DNA of 64,000 bases, taken from contig NZ_CP107030.1 in the NCBI RefSeq assembly GCF_027474825.1, positions 558,001 to 622,000 of the forward strand, read 5' to 3'. A program made the position numbers and the translations under genes. Below are positions 19,911 through 28,504 of this stretch, piece after piece (positions within the stretch are counted from its first letter, which is position 1; every line of letters begins with the position of its first letter). This DNA comes from Maribacter halichondriae (GTDB lineage: Bacteria > Bacteroidota > Bacteroidia > Flavobacteriales > Flavobacteriaceae). The notes beneath the pieces are model-generated. The model searched no databases, was not told the DNA's origin, and worked only from the letters and a program-made list of their open reading frames with translations.

Positions 19911-22364
19911 ATGAAAAAACTACTTTCTATAGCTGTCATCCTCTTTGTTTTCTTAGGATATTCACAAGAAAATCTGACCTATCAAAAACCTCCGAAGGCC
20001 ATTTTAGATTTGGTGGACGCCCCGTTGGCACCTACGGTATTGATCAACGACAGCGGTGATCATATGGTCATGCTCTACCGGAATTATTACAAATCGATCG
20101 CAGAACTTTCGGAAACCGAACTTCGATTGGCGGGGCTGCGCATAAACCCAAAGACCAATATTGGAAGTCGCACGAACTACTACAATAATATCAAGATAAA
20201 ATCTCCAAAAGCAAAGGAAGGCACTCAGGTTACGGGGATGCCAGAAAATCCGAGATTGGCCAATTTTAAATGGTCGCCCGACCAATCAAAAATCGCAATG
20301 ACACAAACCATCGAAAACGGCGTTGAGATTTGGGTACTAGACCTCAACAAAGCTTCGGTAAGCAAAATTACCGACGAGGGCGTAAATGCCAATATGGGCG
20401 ATGTAGTCAATTGGTTCAAAGATGGCCAAAGTCTTCTCGTGAAAATGCTGCCAAAGGATAGAAAATCATTGATAAATGCTTCGGAATCTATACCTGCGGG
20501 ACCTACAATCTCTTCGAACGATGGTAAAAAGGCGCAAAACAGAACGTATCAAGATCTATTAAAAAACCCGAACGACGAATTTAATTTTGAACAATTGGCC
20601 CGCTCGGAACTTCATAAAGTAAATCTTGACGGGACTAAATCCTTATGGATGACGGCGGATATGTACTCCTCGATAAGTTTTTCCCCAGATGGCCAATATG
20701 CCATGGTAGTTTCGGTCAATGGACCATTTTCTTATCTCGTACCCTACTATAGATTCCCATCGAAAACCACCATCTATTCAAAAGATGGTACGTTGGTTTC
20801 AGAACTATTGGAAGTACCTTTAATAGAAGACCTGCCCAAAGGTTTTATGGCCGTTCGTATGGGAATGCGAGATGTGAGCTGGCGCAATGATAAACCCTCA
20901 AGCCTTGTATATGCACAAGCGTTGGACGGTGGCGATCCAGAGAACGAAGTTGAATTCAGGGATGAAGTTTTTGAAATCGAGGCTCCGTTCAAGAGCAGCG
21001 GTAAAAGTCTATTGAAACTTGTCAATAGATATAATGACATCGAATGGGCAACTGAAAATACTGCCGTTGCCTATGATTATTGGTGGAATACCAGAAATAC
21101 GAAGACCTACCTTTTTAATCCTTCCGATAATACGGTAAAACCTGAATTGATTTCCGATAGAAACTATCAGGATGTATATAGTGACCCCGGAGATTTTGCC
21201 ACAGAACTTAATCAATATGGGCAGTCGATAATCGCATTGGACGGTAGTGGCAGTGCCTATTTGCTGGGTGACGGTTTTACCGAAGCCGGACAATTTCCCT
21301 TTGTGGACAAATTAAATCTCAAAACTCAGAAAAAAACAAGATTATACACTTCAAAACTTGAAGGAAAAAAGGAAAGTCTCATGGAGTATGACCCCAAGAA
21401 AGATGAGCTTTTAGTACGGATCGAATCGCCCACGGAATATCCTAACTATTATTACAAAAGCTTGAAAAAACGAAAAGGGCCCGAACAACTTACCAACTTC
21501 GAGAATCCTTTCAAGAGTATACAAGATGTTCATAAAGAAGTGATTACCTATAAAAGGGAAGATGGCCTAGAGCTTACTGGTACGCTTTACCTACCCGTTG
21601 GATACGACAAAGATAGTAAGGATAAAAAGCCCATGATCTTATGGGCATACCCTCGCGAATTCAAGGATAAGAACAGTGCATCGCAGAACACCCAAAACCC
21701 TAATGAATTCACATATCCTTTTTGGGGTTCCCCGATTTATTGGGTAACCCAAGGGTATGTTGTTTTGGACGATGCCGCTTTTCCTATTATCGGTGAGAAA
21801 GATGAACAGCCCAACAATACATTTAGAACTCAATTGGTAGCCAATGCCAAAGCAGCCATTGATGCCGTTGATGAAATGGGTTACATCGACCGAAAAAAGG
21901 TAGCCGTAGGCGGTCATAGTTATGGAGCCTTCATGGTGGCCAATCTGTTATCGCATTCGAATCTTTTCGCGGCGGGTATCGCCAGAAGCGGGGCCTACAA
22001 TAGAACCTTGACTCCATTCGGATTCCAAAGTGAAGAACGCAATTATTGGGAGGCACCTGAAGTGTATTACACCATGTCGCCATTCATGCACGCCGATAAA
22101 ATGAAAACGCCTTTGCTGCTGGTTCATGGTGAGGCGGATAACAATTCGGGCACCTACCCGATGCAAAGTGAACGTTATTTCAATGCATTAAAAGGCTTGG
22201 GAGCAACCGTTAGATTGGTCATGTTACCGAAAGAAAGTCACGGTTACCGGGCAAAAGAAAGTATTCTGCACCTGCTGTGGGAGCAAGATCAGTGGTTGGA
22301 TAAATATGTGAAACAAGAAGGATTGCCCGTAAGTATGGAAAAAGATAATATCGAAAAGGATTAA
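19911..22364 (+). CDS. Secreted S9 family peptidase (prolyl oligopeptidase type)
   Basis: 817 residues from the ATG at 19911, where a clean signal peptide begins (MKKLLSIAVILFVFLGYSQ); the open frame continues upstream to 19866 without one. The N-terminal two thirds form a beta-propeller-like region with WSPDQSKIA and SFSPDGQYA repeats. The C-terminal alpha/beta-hydrolase has the nucleophile GHSYGAF (Ser about 670), an Asp in GEADNNSG and a His in ESHGYRAKE. It resembles secreted glutamyl or dipeptidyl peptidases of Bacteroidota used for protein degradation in the periplasm. Its stop codon overlaps the convergent AarF gene by a few bases. Confidence 0.9.
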   Translation: MKKLLSIAVILFVFLGYSQENLTYQKPPKAILDLVDAPLAPTVLINDSGDHMVMLYRNYYKSIAELSETELRLAGLRINPKTNIGSRTNYYNNIKIKSPKAKEGTQVTGMPENPRLANFKWSPDQSKIAMTQTIENGVEIWVLDLNKASVSKITDEGVNANMGDVVNWFKDGQSLLVKMLPKDRKSLINASESIPAGPTISSNDGKKAQNRTYQDLLKNPNDEFNFEQLARSELHKVNLDGTKSLWMTADMYSSISFSPDGQYAMVVSVNGPFSYLVPYYRFPSKTTIYSKDGTLVSELLEVPLIEDLPKGFMAVRMGMRDVSWRNDKPSSLVYAQALDGGDPENEVEFRDEVFEIEAPFKSSGKSLLKLVNRYNDIEWATENTAVAYDYWWNTRNTKTYLFNPSDNTVKPELISDRNYQDVYSDPGDFATELNQYGQSIIALDGSGSAYLLGDGFTEAGQFPFVDKLNLKTQKKTRLYTSKLEGKKESLMEYDPKKDELLVRIESPTEYPNYYYKSLKKRKGPEQLTNFENPFKSIQDVHKEVITYKREDGLELTGTLYLPVGYDKDSKDKKPMILWAYPREFKDKNSASQNTQNPNEFTYPFWGSPIYWVTQGYVVLDDAAFPIIGEKDEQPNNTFRTQLVANAKAAIDAVDEMGYIDRKKVAVGGHSYGAFMVANLLSHSNLFAAGIARSGAYNRTLTPFGFQSEERNYWEAPEVYYTMSPFMHADKMKTPLLLVHGEADNNSGTYPMQSERYFNALKGLGATVRLVMLPKESHGYRAKESILHLLWEQDQWLDKYVKQEGLPVSMEKDNIEKD

Positions 22365-23671
22365 TTGAGATATTTCACGTAATTGTTGACCACTACGTTG
22401 GACTTCAAATCATGAAGAAGGTTGAATAAACCAAAAAACGTACGGTTCATGTATAAAAAGTGCTTTGAACCCCGGTTGCCGTTCATTTTTCGAATTTCAG
22501 GGTCATTTGCATATTTGTCACTTAATTCCGCGATTCGGGACCAAAACGTACCGTCGCCGAAATCGAATGTTTCAGTATGGAAGGGAGAAGTGAAAAGCGA
22601 CAACATTTCTTTAAACAGGTTCTTGAAAAAGATTTGATCTGAGACTGAATCCGTTGGGAGAAGTATTTCCAAATCAACCAACTTGGAAGTAAAAATGGCA
22701 TCGTCCTCCAAGTTTTCCTTTTTTGCCAACTCGAAGTAGGGCAGGTAAAATTCATCGGGGACTTCCTTAATACATCCGAAATCGATAGCAATAAGCTTTC
22801 CATCTTCACTAATCAGAAAATTTCCAGGATGTGGGTCGGCGTGCACCTTACGAAGACCATGTATTTGGTACATGTAGAAATCCCAAAGTGTTTGGCCCAA
22901 ACGATTGCCGAGTTCTGTGGAAAAATCGGTCTTGGCGAAATCGCTCAAGTGCTTCCCTTCCATCCAGTCCATCGTAATGATGCGTTCACTTGACCATTCC
23001 TCATAGTATCTCGGAAACAGTAAGTTATCAATATGGGCGCAACCTTGGGTTATTTCATTGCTTTGTGTTACCTCTAGAAAATAGTCGGTTTCCTCGATGA
23101 GCTTGTTCTCGACCTCCTTAAAGTATTTATCGGAATCTTTCCCCTTGATATTGAACATGCGAAGGGCAATGGGTTTGACCAAGGCCAAATCACTACTGAT
23201 GCTTTCCGCCACCCCAGGGTACTGTACTTTCACCGCCAATGTCTTGCTGTCTTTCGTTGCACGATGCACCTGTCCTATACTTGCGGCGTTTACCGAATCT
23301 CGTTCAAAAGTGTCAAAAATCTCTTCCGGATATTTGCCTAAATATTTCTTGAAGGTCTTACGAACCAACGGACCTGATAAGGGAGGGACCGAAAACTGTG
23401 ATAAAGAAAATTTTTCAACATAGGCCCTTGGTAAAAGGTTTTTTTCCATGCTCAGCATTTGAGCAACCTTAAGGGCACTTCCCTTTAAAGTCTTTAATCC
23501 GTCATAAATATCCTCGGCGTTATCTTCGTCAAGACCCTCTCTACCCAATTCAGGATTTACAAGGCGCTTGCCATAGTATTTTACATAATTACCACCGATT
23601 TTAACGCCAGTTTTCACGAGCTTGCCAGCGCGTTCGATTTTTCCGGTCGGGATTCGGTCAAGGGTTTTCAT
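22361..23671 (-). CDS. AarF/UbiB/ABC1 atypical kinase family protein
   Basis: 436 residues. The family's Ala-rich nucleotide loop is seen as AASIGQVHRA, the catalytic-loop equivalent as KVHADPHPGNF, and the metal-binding motif as LIAIDFGCIKEVP. An N-terminal KxGQ-like segment appears as LKVAQMLSME, in which the usual Gly is replaced by Val. UbiB-type proteins support quinone synthesis or lipid transport; no quinone genes are nearby. It is 54 bases downstream of a TetR-like gene, and the two probably form one unit. Confidence 0.85.
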   Translation of the reverse strand: MKTLDRIPTGKIERAGKLVKTGVKIGGNYVKYYGKRLVNPELGREGLDEDNAEDIYDGLKTLKGSALKVAQMLSMEKNLLPRAYVEKFSLSQFSVPPLSGPLVRKTFKKYLGKYPEEIFDTFERDSVNAASIGQVHRATKDSKTLAVKVQYPGVAESISSDLALVKPIALRMFNIKGKDSDKYFKEVENKLIEETDYFLEVTQSNEITQGCAHIDNLLFPRYYEEWSSERIITMDWMEGKHLSDFAKTDFSTELGNRLGQTLWDFYMYQIHGLRKVHADPHPGNFLISEDGKLIAIDFGCIKEVPDEFYLPYFELAKKENLEDDAIFTSKLVDLEILLPTDSVSDQIFFKNLFKEMLSLFTSPFHTETFDFGDGTFWSRIAELSDKYANDPEIRKMNGNRGSKHFLYMNRTFFGLFNLLHDLKSNVVVNNYVKYLN

Positions 23672-23725
23672 TTTTTTCTTTTAAGTTCAAGTCGGCCCGC
23701 CGGAGGAGGGTTCAAAGTGTTGTTT

Positions 23726-24379
23726 TTACGCAAAGGTTTCTTTGTACAGAAATTTTCCGAAATCAACTATTCTTTCCAAAGGGGTATTGTCAAAAACATC
23801 AAAAATAGTGTTGATGGATTTTTCAATGGCCATATCCGTTTTTTCAAAACCTGGGGATGAGTCATCGATCCAAAATTTCAGGATAAAGAGAAATTGAATC
23901 CAAGCCCCCTCGGAAAATAGGGTCCCGTTGTATTTGGTCAAACCCTTTGATTTATATGCATTTGCATCGTCGATAAGGTCTCTGGCAAACGACTTTATTA
24001 GTTTCCTAAGACCCTTTAATTGCTCCATGTTTTTTAGCACACCATGACCACGATCTAGTGTGAACAACACGTAACTTCTGTTTAAAGTCAACAACTCGAA
24101 AAAAGTATAGAAGAAGGTGAGCATCTTCTCTTTGTTGGGCAATGTTTCGTAGTCCTTGTTTTTTTCTATCAGAGCAAGGGTATGCTCATAAAAGGAATTC
24201 CAAATACTTTTTCGTACACTCTCCATAGAACCAAAGAGTTCGTAGAATGCTTTCTCTTCGAAATTGTGTTCCTTACAAAATTTGTAGACCGACTTCGGAA
24301 CGCGTTCTTGTTCCAAGACATAGTCCATATATTTCTCGATAACTTCTTTTGCCGTAGTCTTTTTCGTTTTAGCCGCCAT
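23726..24379 (-). CDS. TetR/AcrR-like transcriptional regulator
   Basis: 217 residues. The first 60 residues (VIEKYMDYVLEQ, VYKFCKEHNFEEKAFYELFG) look like a TetR-type helix-turn-helix, in which the recognition helix fits EKAFYELFGSMES. The rest is an all-helical ligand domain. It lies upstream of the AarF gene and probably controls that pair, perhaps also itself. A leader with a terminator hairpin (24447-24570) precedes it. Confidence 0.75.
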   Translation of the reverse strand: MAAKTKKTTAKEVIEKYMDYVLEQERVPKSVYKFCKEHNFEEKAFYELFGSMESVRKSIWNSFYEHTLALIEKNKDYETLPNKEKMLTFFYTFFELLTLNRSYVLFTLDRGHGVLKNMEQLKGLRKLIKSFARDLIDDANAYKSKGLTKYNGTLFSEGAWIQFLFILKFWIDDSSPGFEKTDMAIEKSINTIFDVFDNTPLERIVDFGKFLYKETFA

Positions 24380-24446
24380 AATTAAAAGTTTTTGTAAGCC
24401 ACCCAGATTGGGTATTTCAAAAAGAAATGTTGTTTAAATTGATTTT

Positions 24447-24477
24447 AGAAAAAACGTGCTTCTGGGGGAAGCACGTT
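24447..24477 (-). terminator. Hairpin terminator upstream of the TetR-like gene
   Basis: A perfect 10-bp stem (24453-24462 with 24468-24477) with a 5-base loop, followed on the minus strand by six T. It lies 68 bases before the TetR start codon and inside its leader, so it may act as an attenuator or end a separate short RNA. Confidence 0.7.
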
Positions 24478-24570
24478 CTCAAACAACCTAACCAATAAAT
24501 AATCAAACGTGATTATGGGTTAAATTTCTTTTTCATAGCAATTCTAGTCCCACAATCATATACAAATATA
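24447..24570 (-). ncRNA. Candidate small RNA or attenuated leader, minus strand
   Basis: A TATATTTG box (24563-24570, minus strand) predicts a start near 24556. The RNA would be about 110 bases long and end at the hairpin at 24447-24477. It contains an eight-codon open frame (24536-24513, MKKKFNP then stop). This could be a leader peptide of the TetR-AarF unit or simply chance. No known RNA family was recognised. Confidence 0.4.
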
Positions 24571-24625
24571 ATTAATGTTTAACTATTTAATGAAAAAATT
24601 AAACAAAAATATTTGTTAAATCTTT

Positions 24626-24690
24626 TGACACTACAAATCAACCTTAAGTGTCAGTTTGTCACGAAGTTCGAGTGTGGTACTTTTTTTGAC
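24626..24690 (+). promoter_or_regulatory. Putative htpG promoter and upstream inverted repeat
   Basis: TGACACT (24626-24632) and AGTGTCA (24647-24653) form a perfect 7-bp inverted repeat with a 14-base spacer, just ahead of a possible TTTG (24655-24658) - 19 bases - TACTTTTT promoter. The remaining ~120 bases up to htpG hold no other feature that I recognise. The arrangement suggests a heat-shock operator, but this is inference. Confidence 0.45.
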
Positions 24691-24807
24691 TATATCATCG
24701 ATGAAAACAAAGAACCCAAGAGGAACAGATTTCCGATTTTTTTGAAAACAATAGGAACAGTAATCAGATTCCCTCCTTCGAGGAAATGAAAATAAAATAC
24801 TTTATTT

Positions 24808-26697
24808 ATGGCAACAGGTAAAATCAATGTATCAGTAGAGAACATTTTTCCGCTGATTAAGAAATTTTTATACAGTGACCACGAAATATTTCTTCGTGAA
24901 TTGATATCAAATGCAACCGATGCAACCTTGAAATTGAAGCATTTGACCTCCATAGGAGAGGCCAAGGGTGTAGTATACGGTAATCCGCTAATCGAGGTGA
25001 AAGTCGATAAAAAAGGTAAGAAAATCCATGTCATCGACCAAGGTATCGGTATGACCGAGGAGGAGGTGAAGAAATATATCAACGAACTCGCTTTTTCAGG
25101 TGCCGAAGAGTTTCTGAACAAATATGAAGACGGTGCCAAAGAAACTGGAATCATAGGGCACTTCGGGCTTGGGTTTTATTCTTCTTTCATGGTAGCCGAC
25201 AAGGTCGAGATCATTACAAAAAGTTACAAAGATGAACCTGCCGTGCATTGGGAGTGTGATGGTTCTCCGAAATTCAGTATCAAAAAGTCAAAAAAGGAAG
25301 ATCGTGGCACCGAGATTATTCTTCACATCGCCGATGACTCGAAAGAGTTTTTAGATGATGCAAGAATAACGGGGCTACTCAAAAAGTACAACAAGTTCAT
25401 GCCGATACCGATAAAATTCGGAATGCGGACGGAAACCCTTCCAAAACCTGAAGATGCCAAAGAAGAAGATCCGGCCCCAACTCATGAAGTCGATAATATT
25501 ATTAATAATCCGGATCCGGCATGGACCAAACAGCCCAAAGACCTAAAGGATGAAGATTACAAATCTTTTTATCGGGAATTGTACCCCATGCAATTCGAAG
25601 AGCCGCTTTTCAACATTCATTTGAACGTTGACTATCCGTTCAACTTAACGGGAATATTGTATTTCCCTAAAATGACCAATGACCTCAACCTTCAAAAAGA
25701 TAGAATACAACTCTATCAAAATCAGGTGTTCGTTACCGATAATGTAGAAGGAATCGTCCCAGAATTTTTAACGATGCTTCGAGGGGTCATCGATTCACCC
25801 GATATTCCTTTGAACGTTTCGCGATCGTATTTACAAGCGGACGGAGCGGTCAAAAAGATATCCTCATATATTACTAGAAAAGTGGCCGATAAACTGAACT
25901 CGCTTTTCAAAAACAACCGTGAGGACTTTGAGGCCAAATGGAACGATATTAAAATCGTCATCGAATATGGAATGCTCTCGGAGGAAAAGTTCTTTGAAAA
26001 GGCAGACAAATTTGCACTCTACCCTACCGTAGATGGCAACTACTTCACTTTTGAGGAATTACAGGAAAAAATCAAGGATACCCAGACCGATAAAGATGAC
26101 AAGTTGGTTGTACTTTATGCGTCCGATAAAGAGGCGCAACATAGCTATATAGAAGCCGCAAAGGCCAAGGGTTATGAAGTTTTGTTGATGGATTCACCGA
26201 TTATCGGACACTTAATGCAAAAACTGGAAACCTCGAAAGAGAAAATTTCCTTTGCACGTGTTGATGCCGACCATTTTGATAATCTTATTAAAAAAGAGGA
26301 TACCCAGATTTCAAAATTATCGGACGAAGAGAAAGATCGCCTCAAAGCGAATTTAGAAGAAGTCATAGAAAACAAAAGCTATACCATACAATTAGAACCT
26401 ATGGACAGCAATGCATCGCCCTTTATTATTACCGAACCTGAATTCATGCGCCGTATGAAAGAAATGCAGCAGACCGGTGGCGGTGGTATGTTCGGTATGG
26501 GCAATATGCCAGAGATGTACAACCTCATCGTAAACACGAATCACGAATTAGTGGGTGAGATATTGAATACCAAGACCGCAAAGAAACGAGAACGTTTAAT
26601 CAATCAATCCATCGATTTGGCGAGACTTTCAAAAGGCCTGTTAAAAGGTCAGGAATTGACCGAGTTTATCAAACGAAGCTACGAGATGGTGAAATAA
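24808..26697 (+). CDS. htpG: Molecular chaperone HtpG (Hsp90)
   Basis: 629 residues, a complete bacterial Hsp90. The GHKL ATPase domain carries LISNATDATLKL, DQGIGMTEEEV and GHFGLGFYSSFMV; the middle domain has the catalytic-loop region SRSYLQADGAVK; the C-terminal dimerisation domain ends in LIVNTNHELVGEI. It remodels client proteins in an ATP-dependent cycle, usually with DnaK. There is a Gly/Met-rich stretch (GGGGMFGMGNMPEM) about 90 residues from the end. It is followed by heptamer repeats and then a terminator. Confidence 0.97.
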   Translation: MATGKINVSVENIFPLIKKFLYSDHEIFLRELISNATDATLKLKHLTSIGEAKGVVYGNPLIEVKVDKKGKKIHVIDQGIGMTEEEVKKYINELAFSGAEEFLNKYEDGAKETGIIGHFGLGFYSSFMVADKVEIITKSYKDEPAVHWECDGSPKFSIKKSKKEDRGTEIILHIADDSKEFLDDARITGLLKKYNKFMPIPIKFGMRTETLPKPEDAKEEDPAPTHEVDNIINNPDPAWTKQPKDLKDEDYKSFYRELYPMQFEEPLFNIHLNVDYPFNLTGILYFPKMTNDLNLQKDRIQLYQNQVFVTDNVEGIVPEFLTMLRGVIDSPDIPLNVSRSYLQADGAVKKISSYITRKVADKLNSLFKNNREDFEAKWNDIKIVIEYGMLSEEKFFEKADKFALYPTVDGNYFTFEELQEKIKDTQTDKDDKLVVLYASDKEAQHSYIEAAKAKGYEVLLMDSPIIGHLMQKLETSKEKISFARVDADHFDNLIKKEDTQISKLSDEEKDRLKANLEEVIENKSYTIQLEPMDSNASPFIITEPEFMRRMKEMQQTGGGGMFGMGNMPEMYNLIVNTNHELVGEILNTKTAKKRERLINQSIDLARLSKGLLKGQELTEFIKRSYEMVK

Positions 26698-26699
26698 TT

Positions 26700-26801
26700 G
26701 GCAGTGCGCAGTTTGCAGTTGGCAGTGAAATGATGCTGGATGCTGGATGCTGGATGCTGGATGCTGGATGCTGGATGCTGGATGCTGGATGCTGGATGCT
26801 G
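26700..26801. repeat. Heptanucleotide tandem repeat array 3' of htpG
   Basis: Four degenerate NGCAGTN heptamers (26700-26727) follow almost directly on the htpG stop codon. They are followed by nine perfect copies plus a partial tenth of ATGCTGG (26733-26801). The array is non-coding and lies between the stop codon and the terminator, so it is transcribed. Perfect copies of this kind are prone to length change. Confidence 0.92.
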
Positions 26802-26808
26802 AAAAAAA

Positions 26809-26845
26809 GAAAGCCGCTTCATTGAAGCGGCTTTCGTATGTTTTC
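26809..26845 (+). terminator. Terminator after htpG
   Basis: An 11-bp perfect stem (26809-26819 with 26825-26835), a 5-base loop and a short T-rich tail. On the opposite strand a run of seven T follows, so it may work in both directions. Confidence 0.75.
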
Positions 26846-26893
26846 CACAAAAAATACTGGTTTTCAGGTATGGTACGATTTAAATACCGACAC

Positions 26894-26975
26894 TATATTT
26901 GAATCACTCTTGTTTAGGCAAGAAACCATTAACTATAGCTATAGTGACCGCCCCAGAATCTGGGGTGGTTTTTTT
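26894..26975 (+). ncRNA. Candidate small RNA or attenuated leader, plus strand
   Basis: A TATATTTG box (26894-26901) would start an RNA of about 70 bases. It holds a small stem-loop (TCTTG at 26908 with CAAGA at 26919), a 14-base perfect palindrome ACTATAGCTATAGT (26932-26945) and a terminator hairpin with a T7 tail (26946-26975). It ends 38 bases before the next gene, so it may be that gene's attenuator instead. No known RNA family was recognised. Confidence 0.4.
26946..26975 (+). terminator. Terminator hairpin with T7 tract
   Basis: A 9-bp stem (ACCGCCCCA with TGGGGTGGT, one wobble pair) and a short loop, followed by seven T. It lies upstream of the membrane-protein gene at 27013. Confidence 0.75.
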
Positions 26976-27012
26976 ATTAAAAGTTGTTATCTTTCTTAAA
27001 ATAACTACCAAA

Positions 27013-28431
27013 ATGAAAAATGACTACCAGAGCGCCGATTTTAAGAAATTGCTCGATAAACTTCAACAAGATAGCTGGCAATTGGAACTTATCATTTCTG
27101 GATTTGCGATTTACGGATTGTTTGTGGGCTTCGAACCCATAGAGGTAGAAAGTCTAAAAGCCGTCAAAAATAACGAAGCGCTGGGTTCATTCTTTATAAG
27201 CAACACCTTAAATAGTATGTCAATCTTAATAATGTTACTATTGACTCACGTCGTCCTTAGAGGGCTTTGGATTGGGGCCATCGGCCTTCGGTATGTTTCG
27301 GGCGAAATTGAATATAAGAAATTGAACTATTCAGAAAAGTTCACTTCTTTTCTTGAAAAGAAAGTAGGTTCTTTTGATCAGTATATCTCAAGATTAGAAA
27401 ATATTTGTAGTTCGTTGTTCGCACTTGCGTTTTTAATGATTTTCTTTTTTATTTCCTCTTTTATGGTAGTCGGTGTTTTTACATTGGTGACACATTATTT
27501 AGAAGGCTTAGAGTCAATTTCCAAAGGGGTGCATACACTTGCATCATGGACTTTTAATATTGTATATTTTTTTTGTGTTTTACTTGTTCTGATTGACTTT
27601 CTGGGTGCGGGACTATTAAAAAGGAACAAATTGATTTCCAAGATTTACTTCCCTATTTATCGGGTTTTCAGTTATATTACCCTTTCTTTTCTATATAGAC
27701 CTTTGGTCTATAACTTTTTAGATCAAAAAAAAGCGCGTTGGCTAGGCATACTCATTGTTCCTTTATACCTCTTATTCTCAATTTTCGCATCAGCATATGG
27801 TAGGTCAAACTCAAATTACCTCGTAGTTGACCAGAATACCTCCGGAATTTATACCAACAAAGAAAACTACGAAGACCAGCTGATCGAAGAAACTGAACTG
27901 GTGCGATTTGTATCTATTCCATCGAAAGTTATAGAAAAACCCTATTTACCAATATTCATAGGATTTAATGCTTGGATGGAAGATGCCGTTTTCGAAAATG
28001 ATTCTACCCTTTTACCCAAGAACGACGAAAGAGGCTATGGCTTTCGGCTAGATAGGTTAATTGCCGCAATGGGAAGGTCATCAATCAACATTACATCAGC
28101 AGAATCATTGGGTTTTCAAAAAAGATATCTAGAAAATTTTGGTAAAATTTTTCAATTCCATATTGATTCCATGGTTTACAAAAGTGAATTTGGAATGACG
28201 GCTAACAAAAAAGACAGATTCGGTTTTGAGACTTATTTGGATATTGAAAACCTTCCTAAGGGAAAGCATCTCTTACGGTTCATCGGACCGGATAGACAAC
28301 CCAATGGCGAATTTGTAACTGATACACTCATTACAATACCCTTCTGGTATTTTCCAGAAAACAGTTCAGGGAACACAAAAAGTGAAATCCCCAGTTCAGA
28401 AGGCGTAGTGGAACAAAAGCCTTCTTTATAA
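27013..28431 (+). CDS. Polytopic membrane protein, function unknown
   Basis: 472 residues from the ATG at 27013 (MKNDYQSADFKKLLDKLQQ); the open frame runs upstream to 26899 but that part overlaps the terminator and has no start-site support. About six hydrophobic segments are visible in the first 280 residues (for instance LIISGFAIYGLFVGF, FLMIFFFISSFMVVGVF, WLGILIVPLYLLFSIF). A soluble C-terminal part of about 180 residues follows. The product is not recognised. It seems to be a single-gene unit. Confidence 0.75.
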   Translation: MKNDYQSADFKKLLDKLQQDSWQLELIISGFAIYGLFVGFEPIEVESLKAVKNNEALGSFFISNTLNSMSILIMLLLTHVVLRGLWIGAIGLRYVSGEIEYKKLNYSEKFTSFLEKKVGSFDQYISRLENICSSLFALAFLMIFFFISSFMVVGVFTLVTHYLEGLESISKGVHTLASWTFNIVYFFCVLLVLIDFLGAGLLKRNKLISKIYFPIYRVFSYITLSFLYRPLVYNFLDQKKARWLGILIVPLYLLFSIFASAYGRSNSNYLVVDQNTSGIYTNKENYEDQLIEETELVRFVSIPSKVIEKPYLPIFIGFNAWMEDAVFENDSTLLPKNDERGYGFRLDRLIAAMGRSSINITSAESLGFQKRYLENFGKIFQFHIDSMVYKSEFGMTANKKDRFGFETYLDIENLPKGKHLLRFIGPDRQPNGEFVTDTLITIPFWYFPENSSGNTKSEIPSSEGVVEQKPSL

Positions 28432-28434
28432 GTC

Positions 28435-28489
28435 CGTCTGAGCGCAGTCGAAGACCCCAGCGCGTTCCTAGGCATTTCGTCTGCGCTCA
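28435..28489. repeat. REP-like intergenic inverted repeat
   Basis: TGAGCGCAG near 28439 and CTGCGCTCA at 28481-28489 are perfect inverted repeats flanking about 33 bases. The arm includes GAGCGCAGTCGAAG, a type of sequence often met in intergenic repeats of Bacteroidota. It sits between two convergent genes and may also act as a terminator. Confidence 0.6.
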
Positions 28490-28504
28490 ATGTGACATGT
28501 AGAA

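Noticed and set aside
26733-26801. Regular repeats could be taken for a CRISPR array.
   Set aside because: The unit is seven bases with no spacers, and no cas gene is in the window.
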